Source: Parcubacteria group bacterium GW2011_GWC1_41_7 (GTDB lineage Bacteria > Patescibacteriota > Minisyncoccia > UBA6257 > HR35). From it: a stretch of DNA of 19,143 nucleotides. The notes below the pieces were generated by a model. The model was given only the letters and a program-made list of their open reading frames with translations, was not told the origin of the DNA and did no database searches. The DNA lies in NCBI GenBank assembly GCA_000997465.1, contig LCBW01000013.1, forward strand, positions 1-19,143, given 5' to 3'. The translations under genes were made by a program, and so were the position numbers. Of the stretch, positions 7,391 through 13,908 are shown piece by piece. How positions within the stretch are numbered: position 1 is the stretch's first letter; each line of letters begins with the position of its first letter.

Positions 7391-8238
7391 CGCGCTCGCA
7401 CTTCCAGCGTTCCGTTTCGCCTATTATAAAGCGCTCCATTTTCAAGTAGACTAAATAAACACACGGACAAGATTTTTTTATCTAGCGTAAAGGTTTTTAC
7501 ATTTTGATCAACCAATAACGAAAAAGTAATATTTTTTTCGGATAGCACCTCATCAAGCATAATTCTCAAGTCCTGAATTAGGATTTCAAGATCTGCTTTT
7601 TCTTCAAACGTTTGAATGCGCCCTTCGTCAACTTTTATGCTCATCAAAATTCCTTCCGCAAGCATCAGGGTATTTTTGATAGTCAATCGTGTTTTTTGAA
7701 AAATTTCTTTATCCTCGGCAGAGAGCGTATCGGTTGCAATTGACTCAAGCGCCCATTGAATTTCGCTTAATGGAGTTCTGATATGATGCGCGGCAAGATT
7801 TAAAAATTCTATGATTTCTTTTTCTTTTTTGATATTTTGCGTGTTATCAAAAATGACTCGCGCAAGATATTTTTTTCCGCCATCGTGTACGTCAAAGGTT
7901 GAAAGTACCAAGTGCAGTTCTTTAGGATTTTGAATTTCAATACGCGCAACCGAAATGGGCTTTTGCTGCAAAAGGGTGATATTTTTTGCTGCAATTGACG
8001 GAAAAAACACCATTCCCAAACAAAAATGCCGAGCATCTTTCAAAAGAGACGGCTCTATGGGGATATGTTTAAGCTCGTGTAAGGGAAATTCAACAAATTT
8101 TTCAAAGCTTTCGTTTGCAAAAATAATGCGCAGATTCTCGTCATATACTACAACCGCATCATGAAGAGATTGAAAAAGAACATTTAATGATGTAAATGTA
8201 TCCCCTTGAGGCTCAGATTGTTTGCGTAAAAAAGCCAT
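7273..8238 (-). CDS. Cytoplasmic PAS-domain sensor histidine kinase, truncated by frameshift
   Basis: Residues about 15-135 form a PAS sensor domain (LHDAVVVYDENLRIIFANESFEKFV). A HisKA dimerisation domain follows with the H-box LAAHHIRTPLSEI, phospho-acceptor probably His151. The HATPase_c domain begins with the N-box LLENGALYN (about 264-272). True homology ends near residue 280 (position about 7398); the last 40 residues are out-of-frame, and the G1/D-box is lost. The rest of the domain is in another frame down to 7202. No transmembrane helix is seen, so the sensor would be soluble; no response regulator is adjacent. It starts 3 nt after polA ends and is very likely in the tsaE-polA operon. 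As written it could not bind ATP normally. Confidence 0.8.
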   Translation of the reverse strand: MAFLRKQSEPQGDTFTSLNVLFQSLHDAVVVYDENLRIIFANESFEKFVEFPLHELKHIPIEPSLLKDARHFCLGMVFFPSIAAKNITLLQQKPISVARIEIQNPKELHLVLSTFDVHDGGKKYLARVIFDNTQNIKKEKEIIEFLNLAAHHIRTPLSEIQWALESIATDTLSAEDKEIFQKTRLTIKNTLMLAEGILMSIKVDEGRIQTFEEKADLEILIQDLRIMLDEVLSEKNITFSLLVDQNVKTFTLDKKILSVCLFSLLENGALYNRRNGTLEVRARKTNRKICLKNIFVGQRHAKSSRKVLGWEFTLQKNLLKQ

Positions 8239-8241
8239 GTA

Positions 8242-10797
8242 CTATTTGAGATCAGCGAGTGTTTTACCAATATGGGTGTTTACCTTTAAAGGGACCGAGA
8301 GAACCATTATTTGTTCCATTATCGCCCTCACTTCCTGCTCTACTTCTTTTATTATATCTTCTTTCACCTCAAAAATAAGCTCATCATATACTTGCAGGGC
8401 GATGCGCGCGGACTCTGGGTACCATTTTTTTTCAATGAAGCGTTTATCTATTTCAAAAATTGCTTTTTTAATAATGTCGGCATTGAGCCCTTGAATAGGT
8501 GCGTTGATTGCCATGCGCCGTGCGCGTGCAACTTCACGAAACGAGGTTGAGTGTATTTCCGGAATCAGTCGCTTTCTCCCAAAGAGTGTTTCTGTGTATC
8601 CTTTTTGTTTCGCGCGCTCTATAAGTTCGTCGATAAGCTTTTTGACGCCGGGAAATTTTTGAAAATACGCATCTATCATCTCCTGCGCCGCTCGATGTGA
8701 AATTTTTAAGCGGTCTTTGAGCCCACTGGCAGTTGTCCCGTACATAATGGAAAAATTTACGGCTTTTGCCTTATTGCGCTGTTCCATCTCATCCGATCCA
8801 AATAAAAGCCTTGCGGTTGTGGAATGGATATCTAAGCCCGCCTGAAATGCCGTCATTAAATTTTCATCCTGCGATAAATGCGCGGTCAATCGAAGCTCAA
8901 TTTGCGAATAATCAGTTCCCAAAAACATATATCCGTCTTCTGCTCGAAAACACGCCCTAATTTCACGCGCTAAATCGCCGGTAATGGGGATATTTTGTAG
9001 ATTTGGCTCTAAAGACGATATCCGACCCGTTGCGGTCCCTATCTGCTCAACGTGTGTTTGAATACGACCGGTTTTAGGGTTTACGCTAGAAATAAGCGAA
9101 TCGGTATAGGTGGTAAGCACTTTATTGAGCTTTCGAAACTCCAACACATCCTTCACTACTGGATGTGCGTTTTCTATTTTCCCAAGCTCCTCTTCTTGTG
9201 TTGAAATTTCTCCTTTTGGGGTTTTACGCATACCCTTTGGCGATATCTTTAATTTTTCAAAAAGAATTTCTCGCAGTTGCGCAGGAGAGCTGATATTGAA
9301 TTCTCCAGTTCTTGCATAAATGCGCTTTTGAAGCGCTTCTAATTTTTTCTGCACCATTTTTTTAAAAATTTCCAAAGATGCCGTATCAAACCACATGCCA
9401 TTTTGTTCCATGCGCGCAAGCGCCGGAATTACTTTTTTTTCGATATCATACACCTGTGTTACATTCAATTCTCCTATGTTCTCCTCTAATTTTTTTTGGA
9501 TATGCGCAGCATGTATGAGAAAGAATGCCTGCGCTTCCTCGTCGCTGTTTGCTTGAATATCCGTATATTCAAATACCACATCAGCAATGCTTGCGCGATA
9601 CCTGTTTGAGTGAATCAATGCAAATGCTATTTTTGCATCAAACAGCAACGGATAGTCATCTGCAGTATGCGTCCTTTCTTCTGCGCATTTAAGCAACTCC
9701 TTTGCATCATAGACGCATAAAGATTTTTGTAATGCAAGAATTTCCTGCGCATATTTTTTTGTTTTTGGTAACTCATACAGCGCATCGGAAAAAACCATAA
9801 TGTGATCGCCGTCCATACATATACTCAGGCGTACCACTTGATTAAGGCTTTTTTGAAATGTTTCAATATTGCTTGAATATTCATATATCTCTTTTTCAAC
9901 ATGCATACTATTTTTTTGAAAGGATTCAGTGTTTTTTTTCTTCAGACGCTCTACAATAGATGAAAATCCAAGATCCTGCAAAAATGAAATAAGAATCGCG
10001 CTATCATATCCCCTATATTCTCCTTTTGGAATATCTACGTGTATGTCCGTCGCAATGGTCGTAAGTTCTTTATTGAGACGCAACGTGTCACTACTGCCTT
10101 TTACGGCTTCTTGTATTTTTTTATCTGCAATATCATCTACGTGCGCAATAATATTTTCAATGTGTCCAAGCTGCTGTACTACATTCGCGGCTTTTTTAGG
10201 CCCCACGCCGGGCAATCCAATAATATTGTCTGATGCGTCTCCTTGAAGAGCTTTAATATCCGCAACATACTGCGGTCCAACTCCAAACCGCTCCTGCACG
10301 GCCTTTTCATCATATACTGCAACTTCGCTTATTCCTTTTTTTAAAATGAGCAGCTGTACCCGCTCCCCTTCCACTAGCTGTGCAGTATCAAAATCCCCCG
10401 TCACAATCATGATCTTTTCATTTTTGGGAAGCTGCGCAACGAGCGATCCAATAAGATCATCTGCCTCATACCCGGGTTTTTCCAAAATAGGAATATTGAA
10501 TTTTTGCATCAAGCTATGCACAATTGGAAACTGGCTTTTTAAATCATCTGAAACAGGAGCACGCGTTGCTTTATACGCATCGTATATTTTTTTGCGCTCG
10601 GTGGTTTCGGGCCGATCAAAACAAGCAAAAATATGCTTTGGATCATACTCATGTAAAATTTTCAGCAGTATATTGGTAACTCCATACACCGCGTTGGTCG
10701 GCTGACCCGCTTTATTTGACAACACAGGAAGCGCGTGAAACAGCCGGTGAATAAGCGCGTGCGTATCTAAAATAATTGTGCGCTGCTTTGTATCCAT
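8242..10797 (-). CDS. polA: DNA polymerase I
   Basis: Family A replicative-repair polymerase (Okazaki fragment processing, gap filling), 851 residues. The N-terminal 5'-3' exonuclease (1-290) is intact: ILDTHALIHRLFHALP, YEADDLIG, TGDFDTAQLV and GDASDNIIGLPGVGPKKA supply the metal-binding acids. The middle domain (about 300-450) lacks the DxE-type residues of a proofreading 3'-5' exonuclease, so it is probably inactive. The polymerase domain has motif A DYSQIELRLTAHLS (Asp629), motif B with Arg674, Lys678, Phe682 and Tyr686, and motif C QVYDEL (Asp805, Glu806). Motif C is usually QVHDEL; the His to Tyr change is unusual. It follows tsaE after a palindrome and precedes the kinase by 3 nt. Confidence 0.97.
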   Translation of the reverse strand: MDTKQRTIILDTHALIHRLFHALPVLSNKAGQPTNAVYGVTNILLKILHEYDPKHIFACFDRPETTERKKIYDAYKATRAPVSDDLKSQFPIVHSLMQKFNIPILEKPGYEADDLIGSLVAQLPKNEKIMIVTGDFDTAQLVEGERVQLLILKKGISEVAVYDEKAVQERFGVGPQYVADIKALQGDASDNIIGLPGVGPKKAANVVQQLGHIENIIAHVDDIADKKIQEAVKGSSDTLRLNKELTTIATDIHVDIPKGEYRGYDSAILISFLQDLGFSSIVERLKKKNTESFQKNSMHVEKEIYEYSSNIETFQKSLNQVVRLSICMDGDHIMVFSDALYELPKTKKYAQEILALQKSLCVYDAKELLKCAEERTHTADDYPLLFDAKIAFALIHSNRYRASIADVVFEYTDIQANSDEEAQAFFLIHAAHIQKKLEENIGELNVTQVYDIEKKVIPALARMEQNGMWFDTASLEIFKKMVQKKLEALQKRIYARTGEFNISSPAQLREILFEKLKISPKGMRKTPKGEISTQEEELGKIENAHPVVKDVLEFRKLNKVLTTYTDSLISSVNPKTGRIQTHVEQIGTATGRISSLEPNLQNIPITGDLAREIRACFRAEDGYMFLGTDYSQIELRLTAHLSQDENLMTAFQAGLDIHSTTARLLFGSDEMEQRNKAKAVNFSIMYGTTASGLKDRLKISHRAAQEMIDAYFQKFPGVKKLIDELIERAKQKGYTETLFGRKRLIPEIHSTSFREVARARRMAINAPIQGLNADIIKKAIFEIDKRFIEKKWYPESARIALQVYDELIFEVKEDIIKEVEQEVRAIMEQIMVLSVPLKVNTHIGKTLADLK

Positions 10798-10817
10798 GTG
10801 ATTTTTTATATATATCT

Positions 10818-10855
10818 TTTATGACTAAACGCACGATCGTGCGTTTAGTCATAAA
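10818..10855. repeat. 38-bp perfect palindrome between tsaE and polA
   Basis: The two 19-nt arms are exact reverse complements around GATC. It includes the tsaE stop codon (10845-10847). Neither strand has a T tract right after the stem, so it is not a standard terminator. It may stabilise or process the tsaE-polA transcript, or be a protein-binding site. Confidence 0.85.
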
Positions 10856-11321
10856 GTGTGCAAGTAATTTCTCTTGTATTTTTTTCTTTTACGTCAATAT
10901 GCCAAAGCAAAAAAGGTTTGGGCATCGCGCTCTGCAATAAATCTCCCCATTCAATAAAACAAAGTGTGCTAGGCCTTTGTATTGCTTTTTTTAGATCCAA
11001 TGAAAATAATTCTCTCGGATCTTTCAAGCGATATGCATCAACGTGATGAAGGACACACACTTTATTTTTTACCGTAAATGTATGCGTATGCCAAAGAGTA
11101 AAGGTCGGACTCTTTGGTCTTTCGGTAATTCCCAAAGCCCGCGCCATCCATTGAATGGTTTGTGTTTTTCCCGCTCCTAAATGACCAGAAAAAAGAATAG
11201 CCACAGATCCTCCCTCCCCTAAAATGGGAACTAGAACTTCTTGAATGAAGCTTTCAGCAAGACGTTTTGAGCTCAATTTTTTTGCGTAAAGCGAAAATAT
11301 AATCTCCGATTTCTTTTTCAT
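10845..11321 (-). CDS. tsaE: tRNA threonylcarbamoyladenosine biosynthesis ATPase TsaE
   Basis: TsaE is the P-loop ATPase that works with TsaB and TsaD to make t6A37 in ANN-decoding tRNAs. The 158-residue length is typical. The Walker A motif is GHLGAGKT (46-53), followed by RPKSPTFTLWHTH, the family's SPTF segment. HHVDAYRLKDPREL (about 92-105) and CFIEWGDLL (about 121-129) are the other signatures, the latter containing the conserved IEW.. segment. It is the first gene of the likely tsaE-polA-kinase operon. A -10-like TACAAT lies 6 nt before the ATG and no Shine-Dalgarno is visible. Confidence 0.94.
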   Translation of the reverse strand: MKKKSEIIFSLYAKKLSSKRLAESFIQEVLVPILGEGGSVAILFSGHLGAGKTQTIQWMARALGITERPKSPTFTLWHTHTFTVKNKVCVLHHVDAYRLKDPRELFSLDLKKAIQRPSTLCFIEWGDLLQSAMPKPFLLWHIDVKEKNTREITCTLYD

Positions 11322-11327
11322 TTCTTT

Positions 11328-11333
11328 ATTGTA
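11328..11333 (-). promoter_or_regulatory. -10 box of the tsaE-polA-kinase operon
   Basis: TACAAT on the - strand, 6 nt before the tsaE ATG, without a Shine-Dalgarno between. The -35 is weak (about CGTACA, 17 nt upstream). Confidence 0.4.
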
Positions 11334-11369
11334 AACAAAAATTTTCCTCTTGTACGCTTTCTTTCCTGA

Positions 11370-11409
11370 CTAAAAATCCCCCAAAAGAAATCTTTTGGGG
11401 GATTTTTAG
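11370..11409. terminator. Strong bidirectional rho-independent terminator
   Basis: Two perfect 19-nt arms (11370-11388 and 11391-11409) with a 2-nt centre. The core is CCCCCAAAAGA paired to TCTTTTGGGGG, and T5 follows the G run in each direction. It ends the - strand unit of the acidic protein and insulates the tsaE operon. Confidence 0.9.
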
Positions 11410-11434
11410 TATTAAAGTTTAAAACGAAAAATGA

Positions 11435-11638
11435 CTATTCTTCTTCCTTGTCATCATCATCCCAATCATCATCTCCCCAATCATCCTCATCCATTTCCTC
11501 CTCCACTAAATCATCATCAGATAATTCATCATCTGAATCATCTCCTGGCAATTCTTCTTCGTCGTCCAATTCTTCATCGATATCAAGTTCATCGGCTTCT
11601 TCGTCGCCACGCATGGACGTTAAAAGAAAAGTTTTCAT
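11435..11638 (-). CDS. Small, extremely acidic protein
   Basis: The 67-residue protein starts MKTFLLTSMRG and then is almost wholly Asp and Glu (about 39 of 67 residues), with two Trp (DDWGDDDW) near the C-terminus. I chose the ATG at 11638 rather than an upstream codon because AAGGAG lies 10 nt before it. No fold or family is recognised; it should be disordered. It could act as a nucleic-acid mimic, a cation or basic-protein binder, or a chaperone tail, but none of this is shown. It is flanked by a strong terminator downstream and three 41-bp repeats upstream. Confidence 0.65.
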   Translation of the reverse strand: MKTFLLTSMRGDEEADELDIDEELDDEEELPGDDSDDELSDDDLVEEEMDEDDWGDDDWDDDDKEEE

Positions 11639-11648
11639 GTGAATGTTT

Positions 11649-11654
11649 CTCCTT
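11649..11654 (-). promoter_or_regulatory. Shine-Dalgarno of the acidic protein
   Basis: AAGGAG, 10 nt before the ATG at 11638. It decides the start. Most other genes in this window lack such a site. Confidence 0.65.
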
Positions 11655-11693
11655 AATACGACCGGCACGAACGTGCCAAAAATATGTATACCC

Positions 11694-11813
11694 TACGCCT
11701 TCGGCGGTTGCATAAACTAGGTATATGCAACTGATACGCCTTCGGCGGTTGCATAAACTAGGTATATGCAACTGATACGCCTTCGGCGGTTGCATAAACT
11801 AGGTATATGCAAC
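11694..11813. repeat. Three tandem 41-bp repeats
   Basis: Exact copies at 11694-11734 and 11735-11775, and a copy at 11776-11813 missing only the last 3 nt. Each unit contains the hairpin CGCC-TTC-GGCG and a second stem GTTGCATA/TATGCAAC. It lies between yebC and the acidic protein gene, so the upstream region of the latter carries all copies. Copy number may vary between strains. Confidence 0.95.
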
Positions 11814-11930
11814 AATCATACGGAAAATACTATAAAAGTCAACAATTATGTGTAAATCTCTACCTACAAAAACCAAGTACATCATAAATAAAATTGTATC
11901 CGGTTGCCTGGCAAAATGTTTTTTTGAAAT

Positions 11931-12665
11931 TTACGCTATATTTGAAAACACCTGAGAAACATCCGGGTTGTCTAAAAATTTGTCAATTTGTTTTTGCAGT
12001 TGCTCCTTATCATTTTCGCTTATTTCAACCGCATTTTTAGGTAGAAACTGAAGCTCATCAAATGTTGCCTTAACACCTTTCTTTTCCAGTACAGTCTTTA
12101 CTTCGAAAAAGGACTTTGGATCAGTAATAAGGATTACTTCCTCTCCACCGCCTTCGGCGGGACCTCCATCTTTCATGGAGTCATCCTCGCGATAATCTTC
12201 GAGCCCTACGCCAATAAGCTCATCCCCAAAACTCTCTTGAAAATCTGTTTTTGCAATTGCAATCACCCCTTTTTCCTCAAAAAGCCATTTTGCCGTTCCC
12301 GGCTCTGCCATTTTGCCGTAGTTTGACACCATATGCTTTATTTCGTTAAAGGTACGATTGTTATTGTCGGTGTATGCGCGAATTAAAATTGCAATGCCTG
12401 AGGGGCCATATACTTCATACACAACCTCTTCAAGCGCCTTCTCTTCTGCTGCGCGCGAAAGCGCTCGGTCAATAGTATCTTGCGTCACACCCCCTGTTTT
12501 TGCTTTTTCAATAGCCGATTTGAGAGATAAATTATTTGCTGGATTTGTGCCAAAACGCAAGGCAACATATACCGCACCCATCAATTTTGAGAGAGTTTGC
12601 CCTTTTTTTGCGTCGTTTGACGCTTTTTTCCTTTTTATCGTAGCCCAGTGTGAATGACCAGACAT
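11931..12665 (-). CDS. yebC: YebC/PmpR-family protein (TACO1-like)
   Basis: The 244-residue protein begins MSGHSHWATIKRKKASNDAKKG, the invariant YebC start, followed by LKSAIEKAKTGGVTQDTIDRAL and EVVYEVYGPSGIAILIRAYTDNNNRT. The family was long called transcription regulators; more recent work ties it to translation of difficult (for example polyproline) sequences. Domain I (1-75) and the two alpha/beta domains are complete. A Gly/Pro/Glu-rich insert at about residues 162-172 (DGGPAEGGGEE) comes from palindromic DNA (12148-12180). No Shine-Dalgarno is visible; TATATA lies just upstream of the ATG. The upstream 160 nt to 12829 is AT-rich and holds no gene I can support. Confidence 0.95.
   Translation of the reverse strand: MSGHSHWATIKRKKASNDAKKGQTLSKLMGAVYVALRFGTNPANNLSLKSAIEKAKTGGVTQDTIDRALSRAAEEKALEEVVYEVYGPSGIAILIRAYTDNNNRTFNEIKHMVSNYGKMAEPGTAKWLFEEKGVIAIAKTDFQESFGDELIGVGLEDYREDDSMKDGGPAEGGGEEVILITDPKSFFEVKTVLEKKGVKATFDELQFLPKNAVEISENDKEQLQKQIDKFLDNPDVSQVFSNIA
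12148..12180. repeat. Two adjacent hairpins inside yebC
   Basis: CCGCC-TTC-GGCGG (12148-12160) and CTCCAT-CTTTC-ATGGAG (12164-12180) lie within the coding sequence, exactly at a loop where YebC proteins vary in length. The first shares the CGCCTTCGGCG core with the 41-bp repeats. Confidence 0.7.
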
Positions 12666-12828
12666 TGTATATAAGTAAAAAGTTAAAGGTTAAAAATAAG
12701 TATAAAAATTTTTACTTTTAAACCTATTTTTTGCCCTTTGCTTTTGACTTTTGATTTTTCAATAATTTACCGTTATTTTACCACACATGAATATATTGTA
12801 AGGATTATAAAATTTAAGGCAATTTAAT

Positions 12829-13044
12829 GGGGGTCGGTGACTCTGCTTTTTCGAGCAAGCTCTACTAAAGTGATCGTTTCCGCACCCCCCTTTGCCCGCG
12901 GTCATAACCTTGGGACTTAACGTGAGTAGCGAGCACCGCTTGATTCAATTTGGCTCAAGCCGCCAGTCGTCTTGCGACGACACTTATTGTCAAGCTCTGA
13001 TCCAGTCGCGCGCCCGTTTCATCAGGCATGCTCCTCCGGTCAGT
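12829..13044 (-). ncRNA. Candidate structured RNA or leader downstream of an operator-bearing promoter
   Basis: From the promoter at 13051-13079 the - strand transcript would start near 13044. It has stems GTCGTC-GCAA-GACGAC (a GNRA tetraloop) and GCTTGA/TCAAGC, and an outer helix GGGGGT (12889-12884) with ACCCCC (12834-12829) enclosing a TGCT/AGCA hairpin. It also has GGAGGA at 13037-13032 and a possible 10-codon leader, MKRARDWIRA, at 13022-12990. I cannot match it to tmRNA, SRP, RNase P, 5S or 6S RNA, and there is no clear terminator before yebC (ATG at 12665), so it could be a long yebC leader. Confidence 0.3.
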
Positions 13045-13079
13045 GCTATAAGTATAGCACACTTCTGTACCGCTGTAAA
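13043..13079 (-). promoter_or_regulatory. Strong promoter with an operator palindrome over the -10 box
   Basis: TTTACA (13079-13074), a spacer of exactly 17 nt and TATACT (13056-13051) on the - strand. The -10 box sits inside GTGCTATA-CT-TATAGCAC (13043-13060), a perfect 8+8 inverted repeat typical of a repressor site. Confidence 0.65.
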
Positions 13080-13116
13080 GTATTTTGTGGATATGTTTTA
13101 TTGTTTATTTTCACCA

Positions 13117-13159
13117 AATAAAACGCGGCTACGGCGTTGTATCCATAAGCCGTGCCGCG
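13117..13159 (-). terminator. GC-rich rho-independent terminator
   Basis: On the - strand CGCGGC-A-CGGC pairs with GCCG-TA-GCCGCG across a 13-nt loop, then TTTTATTT follows (13123-13116). It ends the - strand unit containing the 47-codon ORF, just before the next promoter. Confidence 0.6.
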
Positions 13160-13332
13160 GTTGCCTGAAGGCATTCCCTACCAGGCCGAAGCTATGGCGA
13201 AGACTGGCCGTGACCGTTGAGGTGAAGCACTTGGTGCTCGTGCCCCCTGTCGGTGTGGTCGAAGAGGAGAGTTGCGATCCTTGCGATGCCGCTTCCACCA
13301 TTGCGATCCGCGAAGATCACGCCAAGTACTGC

Positions 13333-13476
13333 CTAATGGTGATCCCGCAGATCACTTTCCAAACAGACGTACTCTCCGTACCCGTGACCGTTCATGCGAA
13401 CTGCGATTGCGACTTTCCCTTGTTCGGGGCGCTTCCCGTAGTCGCGGACTTGCCGAACTTCTACTGATCCTTCCAT
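13333..13476 (-). CDS. Unknown 47-residue protein in a GC-rich patch
   Basis: An ATG at 13476 lies 8 nt after the near-consensus Shine-Dalgarno AAGGAGGA, and the ORF ends in TAG at 13333. The peptide MEGSVEVRQVRDYGKRPEQG continues with KVAIAVRMNGHGYGEYVCLE, which has alternating hydrophobic residues like small beta-strands. I recognise no family. The same frame stays free of TAA and TGA beyond the stop, interrupted only by TAG at 13333, 13195 and near 13132; pnp, polA and the intron ORF of this genome end in TAG, so readthrough is not expected. The patch is GC-richer than neighbouring genes and rich in small hairpins, so a structured RNA of about 370 nt is the alternative. Confidence 0.4.
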   Translation of the reverse strand: MEGSVEVRQVRDYGKRPEQGKVAIAVRMNGHGYGEYVCLESDLRDHH

Positions 13477-13484
13477 GGCTCAAT

Positions 13485-13502
13485 TCCTCCTTATGGTATA
13501 TA
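13485..13502 (-). promoter_or_regulatory. Shine-Dalgarno and possible -10 box of the 47-residue ORF
   Basis: GGAGGA (13490-13485) within AAGGAGGA, 8 nt before the ATG, and TATATA (13502-13497) just upstream. No good -35 is seen. This is one of the best ribosome binding sites in the window. Confidence 0.5.
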
Positions 13503-13522
13503 GCGTACTATTTGAGCTTCCC

Positions 13523-13556
13523 CTAAGATATGATTTTGCGCGTCATTACATCTTAG
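13523..13556. other. Inverted repeat upstream of the 47-residue ORF
   Basis: CTAAGAT (13523-13529) pairs with ATCTTAG (13550-13556), and the stem extends imperfectly inward. It lies just upstream of the possible -10 box and may be an operator. Confidence 0.35.
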
Positions 13557-13581
13557 CGAAAACCTTTTATATTTTTATTAT

Positions 13582-13739
13582 GTTTTTACGCAGAATATAC
13601 TGCAAAAAAACGCATCGGAGATTATTTTAGCTTGGTCTCCGAGTAAAACGAGGAGTAAAATAACCGAGATACGAGATTGCGCTTTGCCGCCGAAGCAAAG
13701 CGACAATCGGTTTTTGAGCAGTATATTCTGTATAAAAAC
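13582..13739. repeat. 158-bp element with 22-bp terminal inverted repeats
   Basis: Positions 13582-13603 and 13718-13739 are inverted repeats with only 2 mismatches (core CAGAATATACTGC). Inside are nested stems: CGGAGA/TCTCCG, TTATTTTA/TAAAATAA, and GATTG-GCTTTGC paired to GCAAAGC-CAATC. No ORF fits. On the + strand it is followed 5 nt later by a terminator, so it may be transcribed as a small structured RNA, or be a non-autonomous mobile element. The rest of 13477-14008 holds only the terminators and AT-rich spacer. Confidence 0.65.
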
Positions 13740-13744
13740 TAAAT

Positions 13745-13770
13745 CGGCGCTCTGTGGCGCCGTTTTTTTT
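13745..13770 (+). terminator. Rho-independent terminator, + strand
   Basis: CGGCGC, loop TCTGTG, GCGCCG and then T8. No confident + strand gene lies upstream, so it most likely ends a transcript of the 13582-13739 element. Confidence 0.8.
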
Positions 13771-13908
13771 ACTTATTTTTTAATCCTTACCTTTTGTTAT
13801 TTATATACAAAATGAGCGCCGCTTTTTGGTTTTGGTAAAAAAATAAAATGAAAACCACTGACGTCTCGTTTGCATAACAACTAAAGTATACCAAATTTTT
13901 TAAAAACC

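Noticed and set aside
11589..11795. 68-codon ORF over the 41-bp repeats
   Set aside because: The peptide is only a frame-shifting translation of the repeats.
11694..11813. CRISPR array
   Set aside because: The 41-bp units are directly tandem with no spacers and there are no cas genes.
12829..13044. tmRNA, SRP RNA, RNase P, 6S, 5S, tRNA or hammerhead ribozyme
   Set aside because: I looked for the T-loop and CCA end, the SRP GNAR loop region, the RNase P CR-I/CR-V motifs, the 5S core, and a CUGAUGA...GAAA core with matching stems; none fits. CUGAUGA is present but without the closing stem.
13098..13301. 67-codon - strand ORF
   Set aside because: It reads straight through the GC-rich terminator hairpin, has low-complexity Ser/Thr/Arg content and no Shine-Dalgarno.
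12892..13467. 191-codon + strand ORF with a TTG start and many Cys
   Set aside because: It runs antisense to a promoter, a Shine-Dalgarno ORF and a terminator on the - strand, has no ribosome site, and matches no family. Still worth a homology search, since its length is unusual for chance.
13117..13476. TAG recoding (three in-frame TAG codons in an otherwise open frame)
   Set aside because: pnp, polA, the intron endonuclease and the TM-helix gene all end in TAG, so TAG is a working stop here; the antisense strand simply has Leu CTA codons at these places.
13812..13838. Eight-codon ORF MSAAFWFW on the + strand
   Set aside because: No ribosome site and no downstream + strand gene; too short to support.
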